The notes under the pieces were generated by a model. It ran no database searches. It had not been told where the DNA came from and was given only the letters and a program-made list of their open reading frames with translations. The translations under genes and the position numbers were made by a program. Shown in pieces: positions 1-8,862 of a stretch of DNA of 64,000 nt (positions within the stretch are counted from its first letter, which is position 1; the number at the start of each line of letters is the position of its first letter). Source of the stretch: Plutella xylostella (lineage: Eukaryota > Arthropoda > Insecta > Lepidoptera > Plutellidae); assembly GCF_932276165.1 (NCBI RefSeq), contig NC_064004.1, positions 10,001-74,000 on the forward strand, in the 5' to 3' direction.

Positions 1-1296
1 AAAACAGTTTTTTTTTTTCAAAAATTTTGACTTTTGGTAGAGCCACAGACATTTTAAGAAATTAAGTTTTTTCAAAAATCAATAACTTGCTCAAGTGATC
101 TATGACATATACTTCTGAGACCACTATTAAGTAGACCATAATTAACTCTATATTTGAGCAAAAAATCTTTAAAATCTGTTCTCTACTTTTTGAAATATTA
201 ATTTATTAAAATTTTAGGTATTACGTGGTACCCCCAGTATTAAGTGTGGGAACTCAATTTACACCTGACAAAACTTGTTGTAGTTCAATTAGGGATACTA
301 CAAATTTTCAAAATATTTTTTTAGTTTTTTGTGTATTATTTATATATTTTTTGTATTTTATTGTTGTTTTTTGTATTTAATTAAGTTTTGAAACATATTA
401 AAATTATTCTGACAATTGTACTGAACGGGGCTCATCAAGCCCGACAGATTGAGCCCAATCTCGGGTGATTTTGGACCATAGAATCCAAAGTTAACAAAAC
501 GCCGGCCATTTTGGACGCCATTTTGAAATTCTTTGGATTCAAGTAACTCCTGACAGAATACTCGTATTGAGCTGCGGTTTTCTTTGTTATAGCTGATCCT
601 TCATACTCTACAATATTTAATACTTTTTGACTCTACATAGAGCAATTTTTTTTATTTAGAGATTGCACAAGATTCGGATTGGTGACACTGACCCATACTT
701 TCTGGCCAAAACCGCGTCGCTCTGGGACATCTGGATCCGGAGTTATAGATATTTGAATTTTCTGTCATTTTGTCCGCCATATTGGAAATCTTAAAATCGC
801 TTTATCTCCGGAACCCGTCATCCAATCTCGGCGCGGTTTTTGGGCCTGCACTCGGGTGGGCCAGGGCTGCTTTTCAGAGTATAGACCCTGACTCTACATA
901 GAGTTTTTGATTTTTATTTTGAAATATATTTTTAAATTAAAAGTGTTAATTAAGTTTTCGGTTTTTATATGGATACAGAGCTTTATTGAGCCCTGATAAA
1001 TTGACCTAGAGTCAGTATTACTCACTCTACAAGAGTTTTATTTAGATTTAATTTGATTCTATTGGTTTTATCTGATTTGTCAACTTATGATAGTTGGCAA
1101 ACGACCCGCTCTGGTAAAGAGAGCAAAGACTCTACATTAGAATTTTATTGTTTGTCCATATTTTTATTGACGTGTTAAATACTGTTTATTATTATTTACT
1201 GTAATAAACTTTACTCTACATTTTATTGTTATTCATAAATTTTACAACTTATACAAACTTAATTGTACAAATTGACACGTTCATAAAGAACGAATC
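1..1296 (+). other. AT-rich leader, probable 5' UTR of the TRAS-like element
   Basis: No convincing coding sequence is present. The block repeats a short phrase, actctacat(agag), at about 630, 888, 1130 and 1211, and variants such as actctacaagag near 1025, which suggests a degenerate internally repetitive leader. TRAS-type elements have long 5' UTRs ahead of ORF1, so this is the natural reading, but the true 5' terminus (a junction with CCTAA repeats) is not in the window. Confidence 0.45.
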
Positions 1297-2775
1297 ATGT
1301 TCGGACACCGCACGCCCGTACGTAAATCGAACAGCGCAGAGAAAAAAGAAACAAATTCTCAGTCCCAAGAGGCCGGACAGATGCGGGCTTCACACGTGCG
1401 ACGTAGCATTGGTGAGTGGGAGGCTGTAAACCCGAGCCAAAGCTCCTCAAACCCTTCCCCCCGAGCGGCACTGGTTGCCGCGGCAGCTCCCTGCAAAGTT
1501 ATGTCACCACTGACACAGGGGTTAACCGGTGAAGGAGCCGTAAAACTCTCGGCTGAAACAGCAATCTCGCCCAAGCCCAAGTACAAGAATAGGACCTCAG
1601 AGGCCCGGGCATGCCTCACTAGCGCTAAATTGCAGCTGGGAAAGGCGCGAAATCTAAGGACAGATATAAAAAATGAAGTGACACAGACGATAGAGCGCCT
1701 ATACCAGCTCGTAAAAGACTCGGAAACAGACAAAGGAAGAGGAAAGGAGAGCGAAGTGACGAAGGATAAAGATAGAGAGCCAATAGACAAAGAGGCGGAA
1801 AGCAAACCAACCTCTCCGATAAATGACCTAAGCGGAGAAATTATGAGGGCTTTGGAAACTCACACCGAAAAGCTAAGGTTGGCAAGCGAGAAAATGGATG
1901 AACTCAAAACCCAACTTGATGCAAGCCTCAAGCCCTCGTACGCAGAGGTTTTGGGAGCCAGTTCACCCAGAACCGCTCCACTGGAGTCTAAGGCTAGTCA
2001 CTCTATCTCCAATAACGGACCCAGTCACTCTATTATCATTTCGTCTGATGAGGGTAACGATACGAGTGACCAAATCCTCACTAAAATAAGGGAGGCCATC
2101 CAACCAAGGGAAAATGGCTTCCAAATTCAAAAAGTGAGAAAGGCTAAAAACCAAAAAGTGGTTCTTAGCTGTCAGTCGAAGGAAGAAGCCCAGAAGGTTA
2201 CGGAAAAAATTAAGACATCTGGCAAAGCATTACAAGTGGAGACAGCAGTAAACAAAAACCCGTTAGTAATCATAAAGAATGTTCTGAGCTACAATACTGA
2301 CGACGACATCATTAACTCCCTTAGGTCACAAAACAAACAAGTCACTTCGGACCTAAGCGAGGATGAGCTAAGAGCCACAGTACGGTATCGACGAAGAGCA
2401 AGGAACCCACACGAGAACCACGTGGTGCTCCAGGTGTCTCCACAGCTCTGGCAGAGGTTGACGACAGCTGGAAGAGTTCATATAGACCTGCAAACAAGAC
2501 CGGTCATGGATCAGTCACCGCTAGTGCAGTGCACAAAGTGTCTGGCGTTTGGACATGGCCGAAAACTTTGTAAGGAACCAACAGAGCTTTGCGGCCACTG
2601 CGGGGGCCCACACATGCGCGCTCAGTGCACTGTGTGGATCGCCGAAGAGCCCGCTACATGCAGAAACTGCCAGCTAGCCAAACTCAGCACAGACGATCAC
2701 AATGCTTTTGACACCAACTGCCCGATTAGGAGAAGGTGGGATACCATAGCTCGATCAAGTGTCGCGTATTGCTAA
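1297..2775 (+). CDS. TRAS-like ORF1, gag-type nucleic-acid-binding protein
   Basis: 492 aa. The N-terminal half is charged and rich in Ser/Lys/Glu with a likely coiled-coil stretch around residues 100-215. The C-terminal third has closely spaced CCHC knuckles: CTKCLAFGHGRKLC, CGHCGGPHMRAQC and CRNCQ...DDHNAFDTNC. This arrangement is typical of R1/TRAS/SART ORF1 proteins, which package the element RNA and direct it to telomeres. The first ATG (1297) is at a sensible distance after the leader. The stop TAA at 2773-2775 overlaps the ORF2 frame by 17 bases, consistent with stop-coupled translation of ORF2. Uninterrupted and apparently intact. Confidence 0.85.
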   Translation: MFGHRTPVRKSNSAEKKETNSQSQEAGQMRASHVRRSIGEWEAVNPSQSSSNPSPRAALVAAAAPCKVMSPLTQGLTGEGAVKLSAETAISPKPKYKNRTSEARACLTSAKLQLGKARNLRTDIKNEVTQTIERLYQLVKDSETDKGRGKESEVTKDKDREPIDKEAESKPTSPINDLSGEIMRALETHTEKLRLASEKMDELKTQLDASLKPSYAEVLGASSPRTAPLESKASHSISNNGPSHSIIISSDEGNDTSDQILTKIREAIQPRENGFQIQKVRKAKNQKVVLSCQSKEEAQKVTEKIKTSGKALQVETAVNKNPLVIIKNVLSYNTDDDIINSLRSQNKQVTSDLSEDELRATVRYRRRARNPHENHVVLQVSPQLWQRLTTAGRVHIDLQTRPVMDQSPLVQCTKCLAFGHGRKLCKEPTELCGHCGGPHMRAQCTVWIAEEPATCRNCQLAKLSTDDHNAFDTNCPIRRRWDTIARSSVAYC

Positions 2776-3757
2776 GGGCGCCCCTGGCACTACACCGAAC
2801 AGCTGTAAAAAATGGATTAGCGTCGTCCAAGCCAACCTGCAAAGGAAGAGGCTCGCTACTGACGAACTAGTACTGGAAGCAGGTGCAAGAAAAATAGGGC
2901 TGGCGCTGATTCAGGAACCTTATATAGGGACAATCGGTGAGATGAAAAGCTACCCAGGAGTAAGAATTTTTCAGCATTCCGGCATAAGTACTAAAGTCAA
3001 AAAGTGCGCCATAGCAATATTTGACAATGATATCCGCGCTACCCTGTGTCCAACACTGACCACGGAGAACATGGTAGTGGTGAGACTGCAAACTGGAAAG
3101 ACCGAAATATTGGCAGTGTCAGTATACTGGGAGGAAGACCAAGCAGTCGAACCATATTTGGATCAGTTGAGCGAGGTGGTGCGAAGTACTGGAGCTAAAA
3201 ATATATTGGTAGGCGGTGACGTGAATGCGTGGAGCACATGGTGGGGAAGCGAGACCGAAAATATAAGAGGAAGAGAGGTGTCGGGAGTGCTGGAGGAGCT
3301 AGACCTCAACATTCTTAATAAAGGAGACAAGCCAACGTTTGACACAATAAGGGGAGGCAAAATATACCAAAGTCGAGTTGACATCACCGTTTGTTCTGTC
3401 GAAATGCTTGCTCTTGTGGAAAACTGGAGAGTCGATCCAACAGTAACTACTGCAGATCATAATGCCATAACTTTTAAAATCAAAATTAACAAAGATTCGG
3501 ACACTACAAACACAAAAAATAGCACTAGAAAATATAACACAAAAAAAGCAAATTGGAGTCAATTTCATGAGAAAATGGCACAATTTCTACAGGACCAAAA
3601 CATAAATAAAGACACAATAAATAGGATCGGCACGACAGTAGAACTGGAAGAGCTAATTAACAAATACATAGATGTGACAACGATGTCATGCGACGAGTCC
3701 ATTCCAAAAACTAAAACGGCAAGTAAAACACGCCTTCCCTGGTGGAATGACGAGCTA
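2759..3757 (+). CDS. TRAS-like ORF2, N-terminal part: APE-type endonuclease (interrupted)
   Basis: The frame opens within the ORF1 stop region and has no ATG at its beginning (the first in-frame ATG is at about 2941), so it is probably read by reinitiation. Visible endonuclease motifs are VVQANLQRKR, LIQEPYIG, LAVSVYWEED, LVGGDVNAWSTWWGS (the GDxN catalytic motif) and TTADHNAITF (the SDH-like motif). This domain nicks the target; in TRAS elements it is specific for the telomeric repeat. Translation is lost after residues WWNDEL, where the second LINE inserted at gagcta; the protein resumes at 14323. Beyond 3757 the apparent reading frame is antisense LINE tail and is not part of the protein. 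Confidence 0.85.
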
Positions 3758-4045
3758 AACTCAAACTCAAACTCAAATTTTTTTATTCATCGTACAAATA
3801 TAAAATTTTCTGATGAACGTCAATTTTTACAAATTACTCTCCGTTCGGATAAGGGGGGGCTCTTTCTGTCTAAGGAGAAGAACGGAGGCAAGAAACTCCT
3901 GAGCCATCTTTTCAAAAAAAGACTTAAAACTAGTTGGTATACAATACATATAAGCTTAATAATTATTATTATAATAATATGAGCAGAGCTAACTACTTAT
4001 CACAGCCATGCATTAACGTCCTCTAAGTAATCATCAATTTTATAG

Positions 4046-5689
4046 GATTTACATGAAGCTGCCTTGTCTAAGATCTATAGCCTAGAGCAGCAATTGGCTG
4101 AAGCACACGCAGAGATCCAGCAAATAAATGAAGCACATGCAAGCGAGGAAACAGATAAGACAATGGCATTGTACGATGAATTAGTCACCCTACACCCCAC
4201 CCCTATGCCAACAATAGACCTCACAACTCCAAGAAAATCAACCAATATCACAGGTGCAAACAGGCTTAAAAAATATATTAAAATAAAGAAATATATCAGG
4301 AAGTCTGAGCGAGCATTGAAAAAGCATAAGACGCACCTTCCATTGACAAAGGATAGAGTGAGACTTCAACTACTGGTGAATAAATATGAACAAGAGATGT
4401 CAGACTACAACCAGAAGCTCGCAGACAACAACCAGGAGTGCGAGTTCAACATTGCCATGCTACAGTCTAGGCTGGCCACACTGAAGTCTGCCCTAGAACA
4501 GAGAACTCTGGAATACGAAAACCAGCTGCTGGTGCTGAGTAGTGTGGGCTTAGTTCGGGTTGAGATGCTGCCGGAGAAGTCTTCACCTGCTGAAGCCACC
4601 ACCGCATCTCCGGAGGCCACCACCACCACCTCGGAGGCCACAAACAGCATCCCGCTGGCCACCACTGGACTCTCGGGGACCACCACCATCCTCCCGAGGG
4701 CCACCACCACCTCGGAGGCCAAAAACAGCATCCCGCTGGCCACCACTGGACTCTCGGGGACCACCACCATCCTCCCGAGGGCCACCACCACCTCGGAGGC
4801 CACAAACAGCATCCCGTTGGCCACCACTGGACTCTCGGGGATCACCACCAGACTCTCGGGGACCACCACCATCCTCCCGAGGGCCACCACCATCCTCCCG
4901 AGGGCCACCACCAGCCTCCCGACGGCCACGCCATCCTCAAGGGTCATCCAGAGTAAATCGGCTACAGCAGATGTTTTTCCGACCTCCAATAATAAATTAC
5001 ATAGGATACCCACCTATGCTCAGGCAGCTAGTAGAATAGTAGGTAATAAGCAGTTACCTAAGATGTCACCCACTTACTTGACAAGGCTTACTACTGATAC
5101 AAGTAGTAGCAGTTCAGCCAAGGATTACAGCACAGTTGTATACTCCGATAGGCTTGGCAAGGATTTCGGGCACATGTTGGGTAATCATGTAACTGGAAAT
5201 GTTGTTAATCATTGTTACCCAGAACTTTCATTCGCACAAATAGTACAACTGATTTCAGAGAGGTCGTACACCGAAAAAACTACTATATTAATTATGGTGG
5301 GAAATAGTTTAGGTGTGTCAAATTCTGATATAAATAGAAGTTTTGCTATATTAGAAAGCATTCCTGCAAAACATATATTTGTTTGTGCATTTCCTTATTC
5401 TTGCACACTGCCTGACAAATACAATTATATGACATGTAGCCTAAATAAAAATATGTACAATGCGTGTTATAAATCTGACTGTATCAATTTCTTTGATACT
5501 AATTTGTATGTAGATAATTTTAAGTTGACCTGGGACAGTTTATTTCTGTCCTTAAATCAGAAACGACGTTTAGCTACAGAAGTAGCTCCTCTTATTAACT
5601 CAGTTATAAGCATTATAACGAAGAAAACTTGTGTCCCTATTGACACCGTCAGTAGTAATACTGAAAATAGTACAGTAGATTTAAATTAG
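4046..5689 (+). CDS. LINE ORF1 (truncated at N terminus): coiled coil, Thr-rich repeat, SGNH-esterase-like domain
   Basis: 547 codons remain; the intact start is lost with the 5' truncation. In order: a coiled coil (SLEQQLAEAHAEIQQINEA), a basic region (IKKYIRKSERALKKHK), a second coiled coil, a Thr/Ser/Ala/Pro-rich tract made of an ~81-bp tandem repeat, then a folded C-terminal domain. That domain has VVYSDRLGKDFG in the place of an SGNH GDSxxR block and ILIMVGNSLGVS in the place of the GxND block. CR1/L2-type ORF1 proteins carry such esterase domains; here the catalytic Ser-Asp signatures look altered, so enzymatic activity is doubtful. It ends ...ENSTVDLN with TAG at 5687-5689. Confidence 0.7.
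   Translation, partial: DLHEAALSKIYSLEQQLAEAHAEIQQINEAHASEETDKTMALYDELVTLHPTPMPTIDLTTPRKSTNITGANRLKKYIKIKKYIRKSERALKKHKTHLPLTKDRVRLQLLVNKYEQEMSDYNQKLADNNQECEFNIAMLQSRLATLKSALEQRTLEYENQLLVLSSVGLVRVEMLPEKSSPAEATTASPEATTTTSEATNSIPLATTGLSGTTTILPRATTTSEAKNSIPLATTGLSGTTTILPRATTTSEATNSIPLATTGLSGITTRLSGTTTILPRATTILPRATTSLPTATPSSRVIQSKSATADVFPTSNNKLHRIPTYAQAASRIVGNKQLPKMSPTYLTRLTTDTSSSSSAKDYSTVVYSDRLGKDFGHMLGNHVTGNVVNHCYPELSFAQIVQLISERSYTEKTTILIMVGNSLGVSNSDINRSFAILESIPAKHIFVCAFPYSCTLPDKYNYMTCSLNKNMYNACYKSDCINFFDTNLYVDNFKLTWDSLFLSLNQKRRLATEVAPLINSVISIITKKTCVPIDTVSSNTENSTVDLN
4628..4917 (+). repeat. ~81-bp coding minisatellite in LINE ORF1 (plus copy)
   Basis: About three and a half copies of a GC-rich unit encoding TTSEATNSIPLATTGLSGTT-like text, followed by shorter ccgagggccaccacc units. 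All six frames stay open here because of the composition, giving several spurious reading frames. The antisense LINE carries the same array at about 12350-12640. Confidence 0.85.
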
Positions 5690-8616
5690 ATTTTCAGACA
5701 ACGGGAGAGCATCATAGCGTTGATATAAAGATTGATTCAGTTCACTGCTCTCTCGGCTCAAAACTATCGAAGGACAAGACATTTAAGAATGAATTTAAAT
5801 TGGTACATCAGAATATTCAGAGTATTTCTTCTAAATTGTTAGAAATAGAACTATTTTCGGAAAAATTTAACATTGATTGTTTATGTATCACAGAACATTG
5901 GTTAGACGAGAATAAAATGATGTTCCAATTAAAAAATTACAAACTTATAAGCTGTTTTAACAGAAATATCAACGAGCATGGTGGGTCACTTATATTTCTT
6001 AAAGAAAATTGTAAATGTAAAGAACGAAAGGATATAGTTGCTCTTTCTGTTAAACACCATATAGAAATTTCATGTGCAGAGCTTAATAAGTATATAATAG
6101 TATGTACCTACAGGCCACCTACTGGTGATTTTATTACCTTTGAGACTGTCATGGAGGATGTTCTAAGGTTAGCTTCCAATAGTAAAAAGGAAGTAATAGT
6201 GTGTGGTGACTTTAATGTTGACCTATTAGGTGACTCTCCTAATAGGTCGAAATTGTTGTTACTTTTTAAATCATTTAATCTTTTTAATGTTTTTCTGGAA
6301 CCAACTAGAATTACACCCACGTCAGCCACTTGTCTAGATAACATATTCTGTAACTGTGAGTTTAAAGACAGTAGTGTGATTAATTGTCTGAGGTCAGACC
6401 ACAGTGGGCAGACCATTACCTTAGTAAACACTGACAAGACAAATAAAACTAAGGTGAGATGCAGACCGATTACTACAAAGAAAATTGACAATTACTTGAA
6501 GAAACTAGACGAAAAACTTCCGAATGTTAAATTAGATTGCAATTCCAATGAGATGTATAGTAACTTGTTTAAGATAATAGCTGATGAGTTTGAGAGTAAT
6601 TTTGAAACGAAGGAAGTTTTGATTGACAATAAAATTAAATTTTGTGACTGGGCTACAGAGGGTATTCGCAAAAGCAGGGCGACATTATATGATCTGTATG
6701 AGATGAAAACATTCATACTCCGACCTGACTTTCAATCTTATGTGAAGAAATATAGCAAGATGTATAAATGTGTCTGTCACTGTGCGAAGACAATTTTTAT
6801 TAATAACAAGATTAAAGACTCTGCTAACAAATCTAAGGCCGTTTGGACTATTATTAATAACGAAACGGGGAAGAATCGAACACGCGAGACAAATTTATCT
6901 TTGAAGGTAGGCAATGACATTATAACATCGAATGATGCGGTGGCGAGGGTCTTTGAAGAGTTTTTTACGAACATTCCTTTAGAGACTACGTGTAACCTGG
7001 ATTCTTCGGCTGCAGCAGCTGAAACCCTGACGAAGGAGAACGCACCTTCAACCGATAAGGAATTTAAATTCAGATATATTAATACATTAACTATTATAAA
7101 AACATTTAAGTCATTAAATATGAAGAAAACTGAAGACTTGTGGGGAATGTCAGTTAAATTTGTTCTTTCTATTATTAATAAAATCGCCCCAATTTTAGCT
7201 AACATCTTTAATAAATGTATCGCTGAAGGTGTGTTCCCAGATCTTATGAAATTTAGTAAAATTATACCTCTGTTCAAAAGTGGGGATATGGAGGACCCTG
7301 CAAATTTCAGGCCTGTCTCGGTTCTTCCAGTTTTGAGTAAAATATTTGAGAGGGTCATACTCAGTCAGATGCTTTTGCATTTCAATGATGCTCGATTGTT
7401 TCATAGCCAGCAGTATGGTTTTACAAAAGGCAAATCAACAGCCGATGCCGGTACTGCGTTGATTAAGCACATATTTGACGCCTGGGAAGACCATCACGAT
7501 GCTATTGGAGTCTTCTGTGATCTGTCGAAGGCGTTTGATTGTGTAGACCATCAGACTTTAATTTCGAAACTTAGATACTATGGAATAGGAGGAAAGGCTT
7601 TAGATTTGATATCTTCATATTTAGACAAGAGACAACAAAGGGTCGATATTAACAATACAAAATCACAGGGGGCTCATGTAAAAATAGGCGTCCCTCAAGG
7701 ATCTATTCTAGGACCATTTTTATTCCTCATTTATATTAATGACTTGCCTTTTATGGTTGAAAAATTGACTAATATAGTTTTATTTGCTGACGATACTTCT
7801 TTGCTTTTTAAAGTTAAAAGAAGAGAAAATAATTTTAATGAAATTAATTCAATTCTATCTGACATACACGATTGGTTTACCGTTAATAATCTTCTATTGA
7901 ATTCTAAGAAAACGAAATGTATTAAATTTACACTGCCGAATGTTAGACAATGCGATACTAACATTATTCTAGATGGGAATAAATTGGACCTAGTTAATGA
8001 TACTGTCTTTCTTGGGATGACTATAGATTCAAAGTTACAGTGGGGACCTCACATTGAAAAATTGTCTGGAAGGTTGAGCTCCGCAGCTTTTGCTGTACGG
8101 AAAATTAGACAGCTGACCGACGTTGAAACCGCCAGATTAGTTTACTTTAGTTATTTCCACAGCTTATTATCGTATGGCATTTTGCTTTGGGGTAGAGCAG
8201 CTGATATTGAAACTATATTTGTATTACAGAAAAGAGCCATCCGCTCTATATACAAACTTGGTTCCAGGGATTCATTGAGAGAACTATTTAAAGAAATTAA
8301 CATCCTTACAGTTCCATGTCAGTTCATTTTTTCCAATTTAATGTATGTACGAAAGAATATTTCAACTTTTGATACAATTGGCAGTAATCATGACATTAAT
8401 ACTAGGAACAAGCATAAGCTGGCTTTTCCAGCGATGCGTCTGGCGAAAGTTAATAAATCGTTTTTAGGGTACTGTATTAGATTTTATAATAAGCTTCCAG
8501 CAGAAGTTGCTCAAATGCCAGAGAATAAGTTTAAGTGTTACATTAAAGAGAAACTCAGTAAAAAAGCTTATTATAAAATTGATGATTACTTAGAGGACGT
8601 TAATGCATGGCTGTGA
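5689..8616 (+). CDS. LINE ORF2: APE endonuclease and reverse transcriptase (plus copy)
   Basis: About 975 codons, open from the overlap with the ORF1 stop to TGA 8614-8616. Endonuclease motifs: LVHQNIQSISSKL, CLCITEHWL, VCTYRPPTGD, VICGDFNVDLLG and LRSDHSG. RT motifs: IIPLFKSGD, PVSVLPVLSKIFERV, QYGFTKGKSTADA, GVFCDLSKAFDCVDH, IGVPQGSILGPFLFLIYIND and LFADDTSLLF with the catalytic Asp pair. The C terminus YYKIDDYLEDVNAWL is typical of Jockey/CR1-like elements. No RNase H is present. No ATG is visible at the 5' boundary of the frame, so initiation must be by reinitiation after ORF1 or at a downstream AUG. It appears intact except for the lost ORF1 start. Confidence 0.88.
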   Translation, partial: DFQTTGEHHSVDIKIDSVHCSLGSKLSKDKTFKNEFKLVHQNIQSISSKLLEIELFSEKFNIDCLCITEHWLDENKMMFQLKNYKLISCFNRNINEHGGSLIFLKENCKCKERKDIVALSVKHHIEISCAELNKYIIVCTYRPPTGDFITFETVMEDVLRLASNSKKEVIVCGDFNVDLLGDSPNRSKLLLLFKSFNLFNVFLEPTRITPTSATCLDNIFCNCEFKDSSVINCLRSDHSGQTITLVNTDKTNKTKVRCRPITTKKIDNYLKKLDEKLPNVKLDCNSNEMYSNLFKIIADEFESNFETKEVLIDNKIKFCDWATEGIRKSRATLYDLYEMKTFILRPDFQSYVKKYSKMYKCVCHCAKTIFINNKIKDSANKSKAVWTIINNETGKNRTRETNLSLKVGNDIITSNDAVARVFEEFFTNIPLETTCNLDSSAAAAETLTKENAPSTDKEFKFRYINTLTIIKTFKSLNMKKTEDLWGMSVKFVLSIINKIAPILANIFNKCIAEGVFPDLMKFSKIIPLFKSGDMEDPANFRPVSVLPVLSKIFERVILSQMLLHFNDARLFHSQQYGFTKGKSTADAGTALIKHIFDAWEDHHDAIGVFCDLSKAFDCVDHQTLISKLRYYGIGGKALDLISSYLDKRQQRVDINNTKSQGAHVKIGVPQGSILGPFLFLIYINDLPFMVEKLTNIVLFADDTSLLFKVKRRENNFNEINSILSDIHDWFTVNNLLLNSKKTKCIKFTLPNVRQCDTNIILDGNKLDLVNDTVFLGMTIDSKLQWGPHIEKLSGRLSSAAFAVRKIRQLTDVETARLVYFSYFHSLLSYGILLWGRAADIETIFVLQKRAIRSIYKLGSRDSLRELFKEINILTVPCQFIFSNLMYVRKNISTFDTIGSNHDINTRNKHKLAFPAMRLAKVNKSFLGYCIRFYNKLPAEVAQMPENKFKCYIKEKLSKKAYYKIDDYLEDVNAWL

Positions 8617-8862
8617 TAAGTAGTTAGCTCTGCTCATATTATTATAATAATAATTATTAAGCTTATATGTATTGTATACCAACTAGTTTTAAGTCTTTTT
8701 TTGAAAAGATGGCTCAGGAGTTTCTTGCCTCCGTTCTTCTCCTTAGACAGAAAGAGCCCCCCCTTATCCGAACGGAGAGTAATTTGTAAAAATTGACGTT
8801 CATCAGAAAATTTTATATTTGTACGTTGAATAAAAAAATTTGAGTTTGAGTTTGAGTTTGAG
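8617..8862 (+). other. LINE 3' UTR and (TTTGAG)n tail
   Basis: Non-coding 3' end of the plus LINE copy. It includes a tattattataataataattatta near-palindrome at 8637-8660 and a conserved block up to cgttgaataaaaaaa, then four tttgag units. The same UTR appears inverted at 3758-4010. Short tandem tails of this kind serve as the RT template end in CR1/Jockey-group LINEs. Confidence 0.8.

Larger units (their letters stand above)
4045..8862 (+). mobile_element. 5'-truncated copy of the same LINE, inserted head-on into the antisense copy
   Basis: Plus-strand copy beginning abruptly at ggatttacatgaagctgcc, which matches minus-strand position about 13218 of the antisense copy, and running to a (TTTGAG)n tail at 8840-8862. 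It is flanked by tttata (4039-4044 and 8863-8868; the last copy partly overlaps the tail, so at least ata is certain). The site is in the last ORF2 codons of the antisense copy. Both ORFs are open, and amino-acid differences from the antisense copy are very few (for example Ile versus Leu in CRPxTTKK), so the second insertion is recent. The truncation is normal for incomplete reverse transcription. Confidence 0.9.

Noticed and set aside
1226..1429. A 67-codon ORF overlapping the start of TRAS ORF1
   Set aside because: Different frame from ORF1, no domain; chance overlap.
4405..5039. Alternative-frame and antisense ORFs over the LINE Thr-rich tract
   Set aside because: Shadows of ORF1 created by the GC-rich 81-bp coding repeat; the same set recurs in the antisense copy at 12222-12856.
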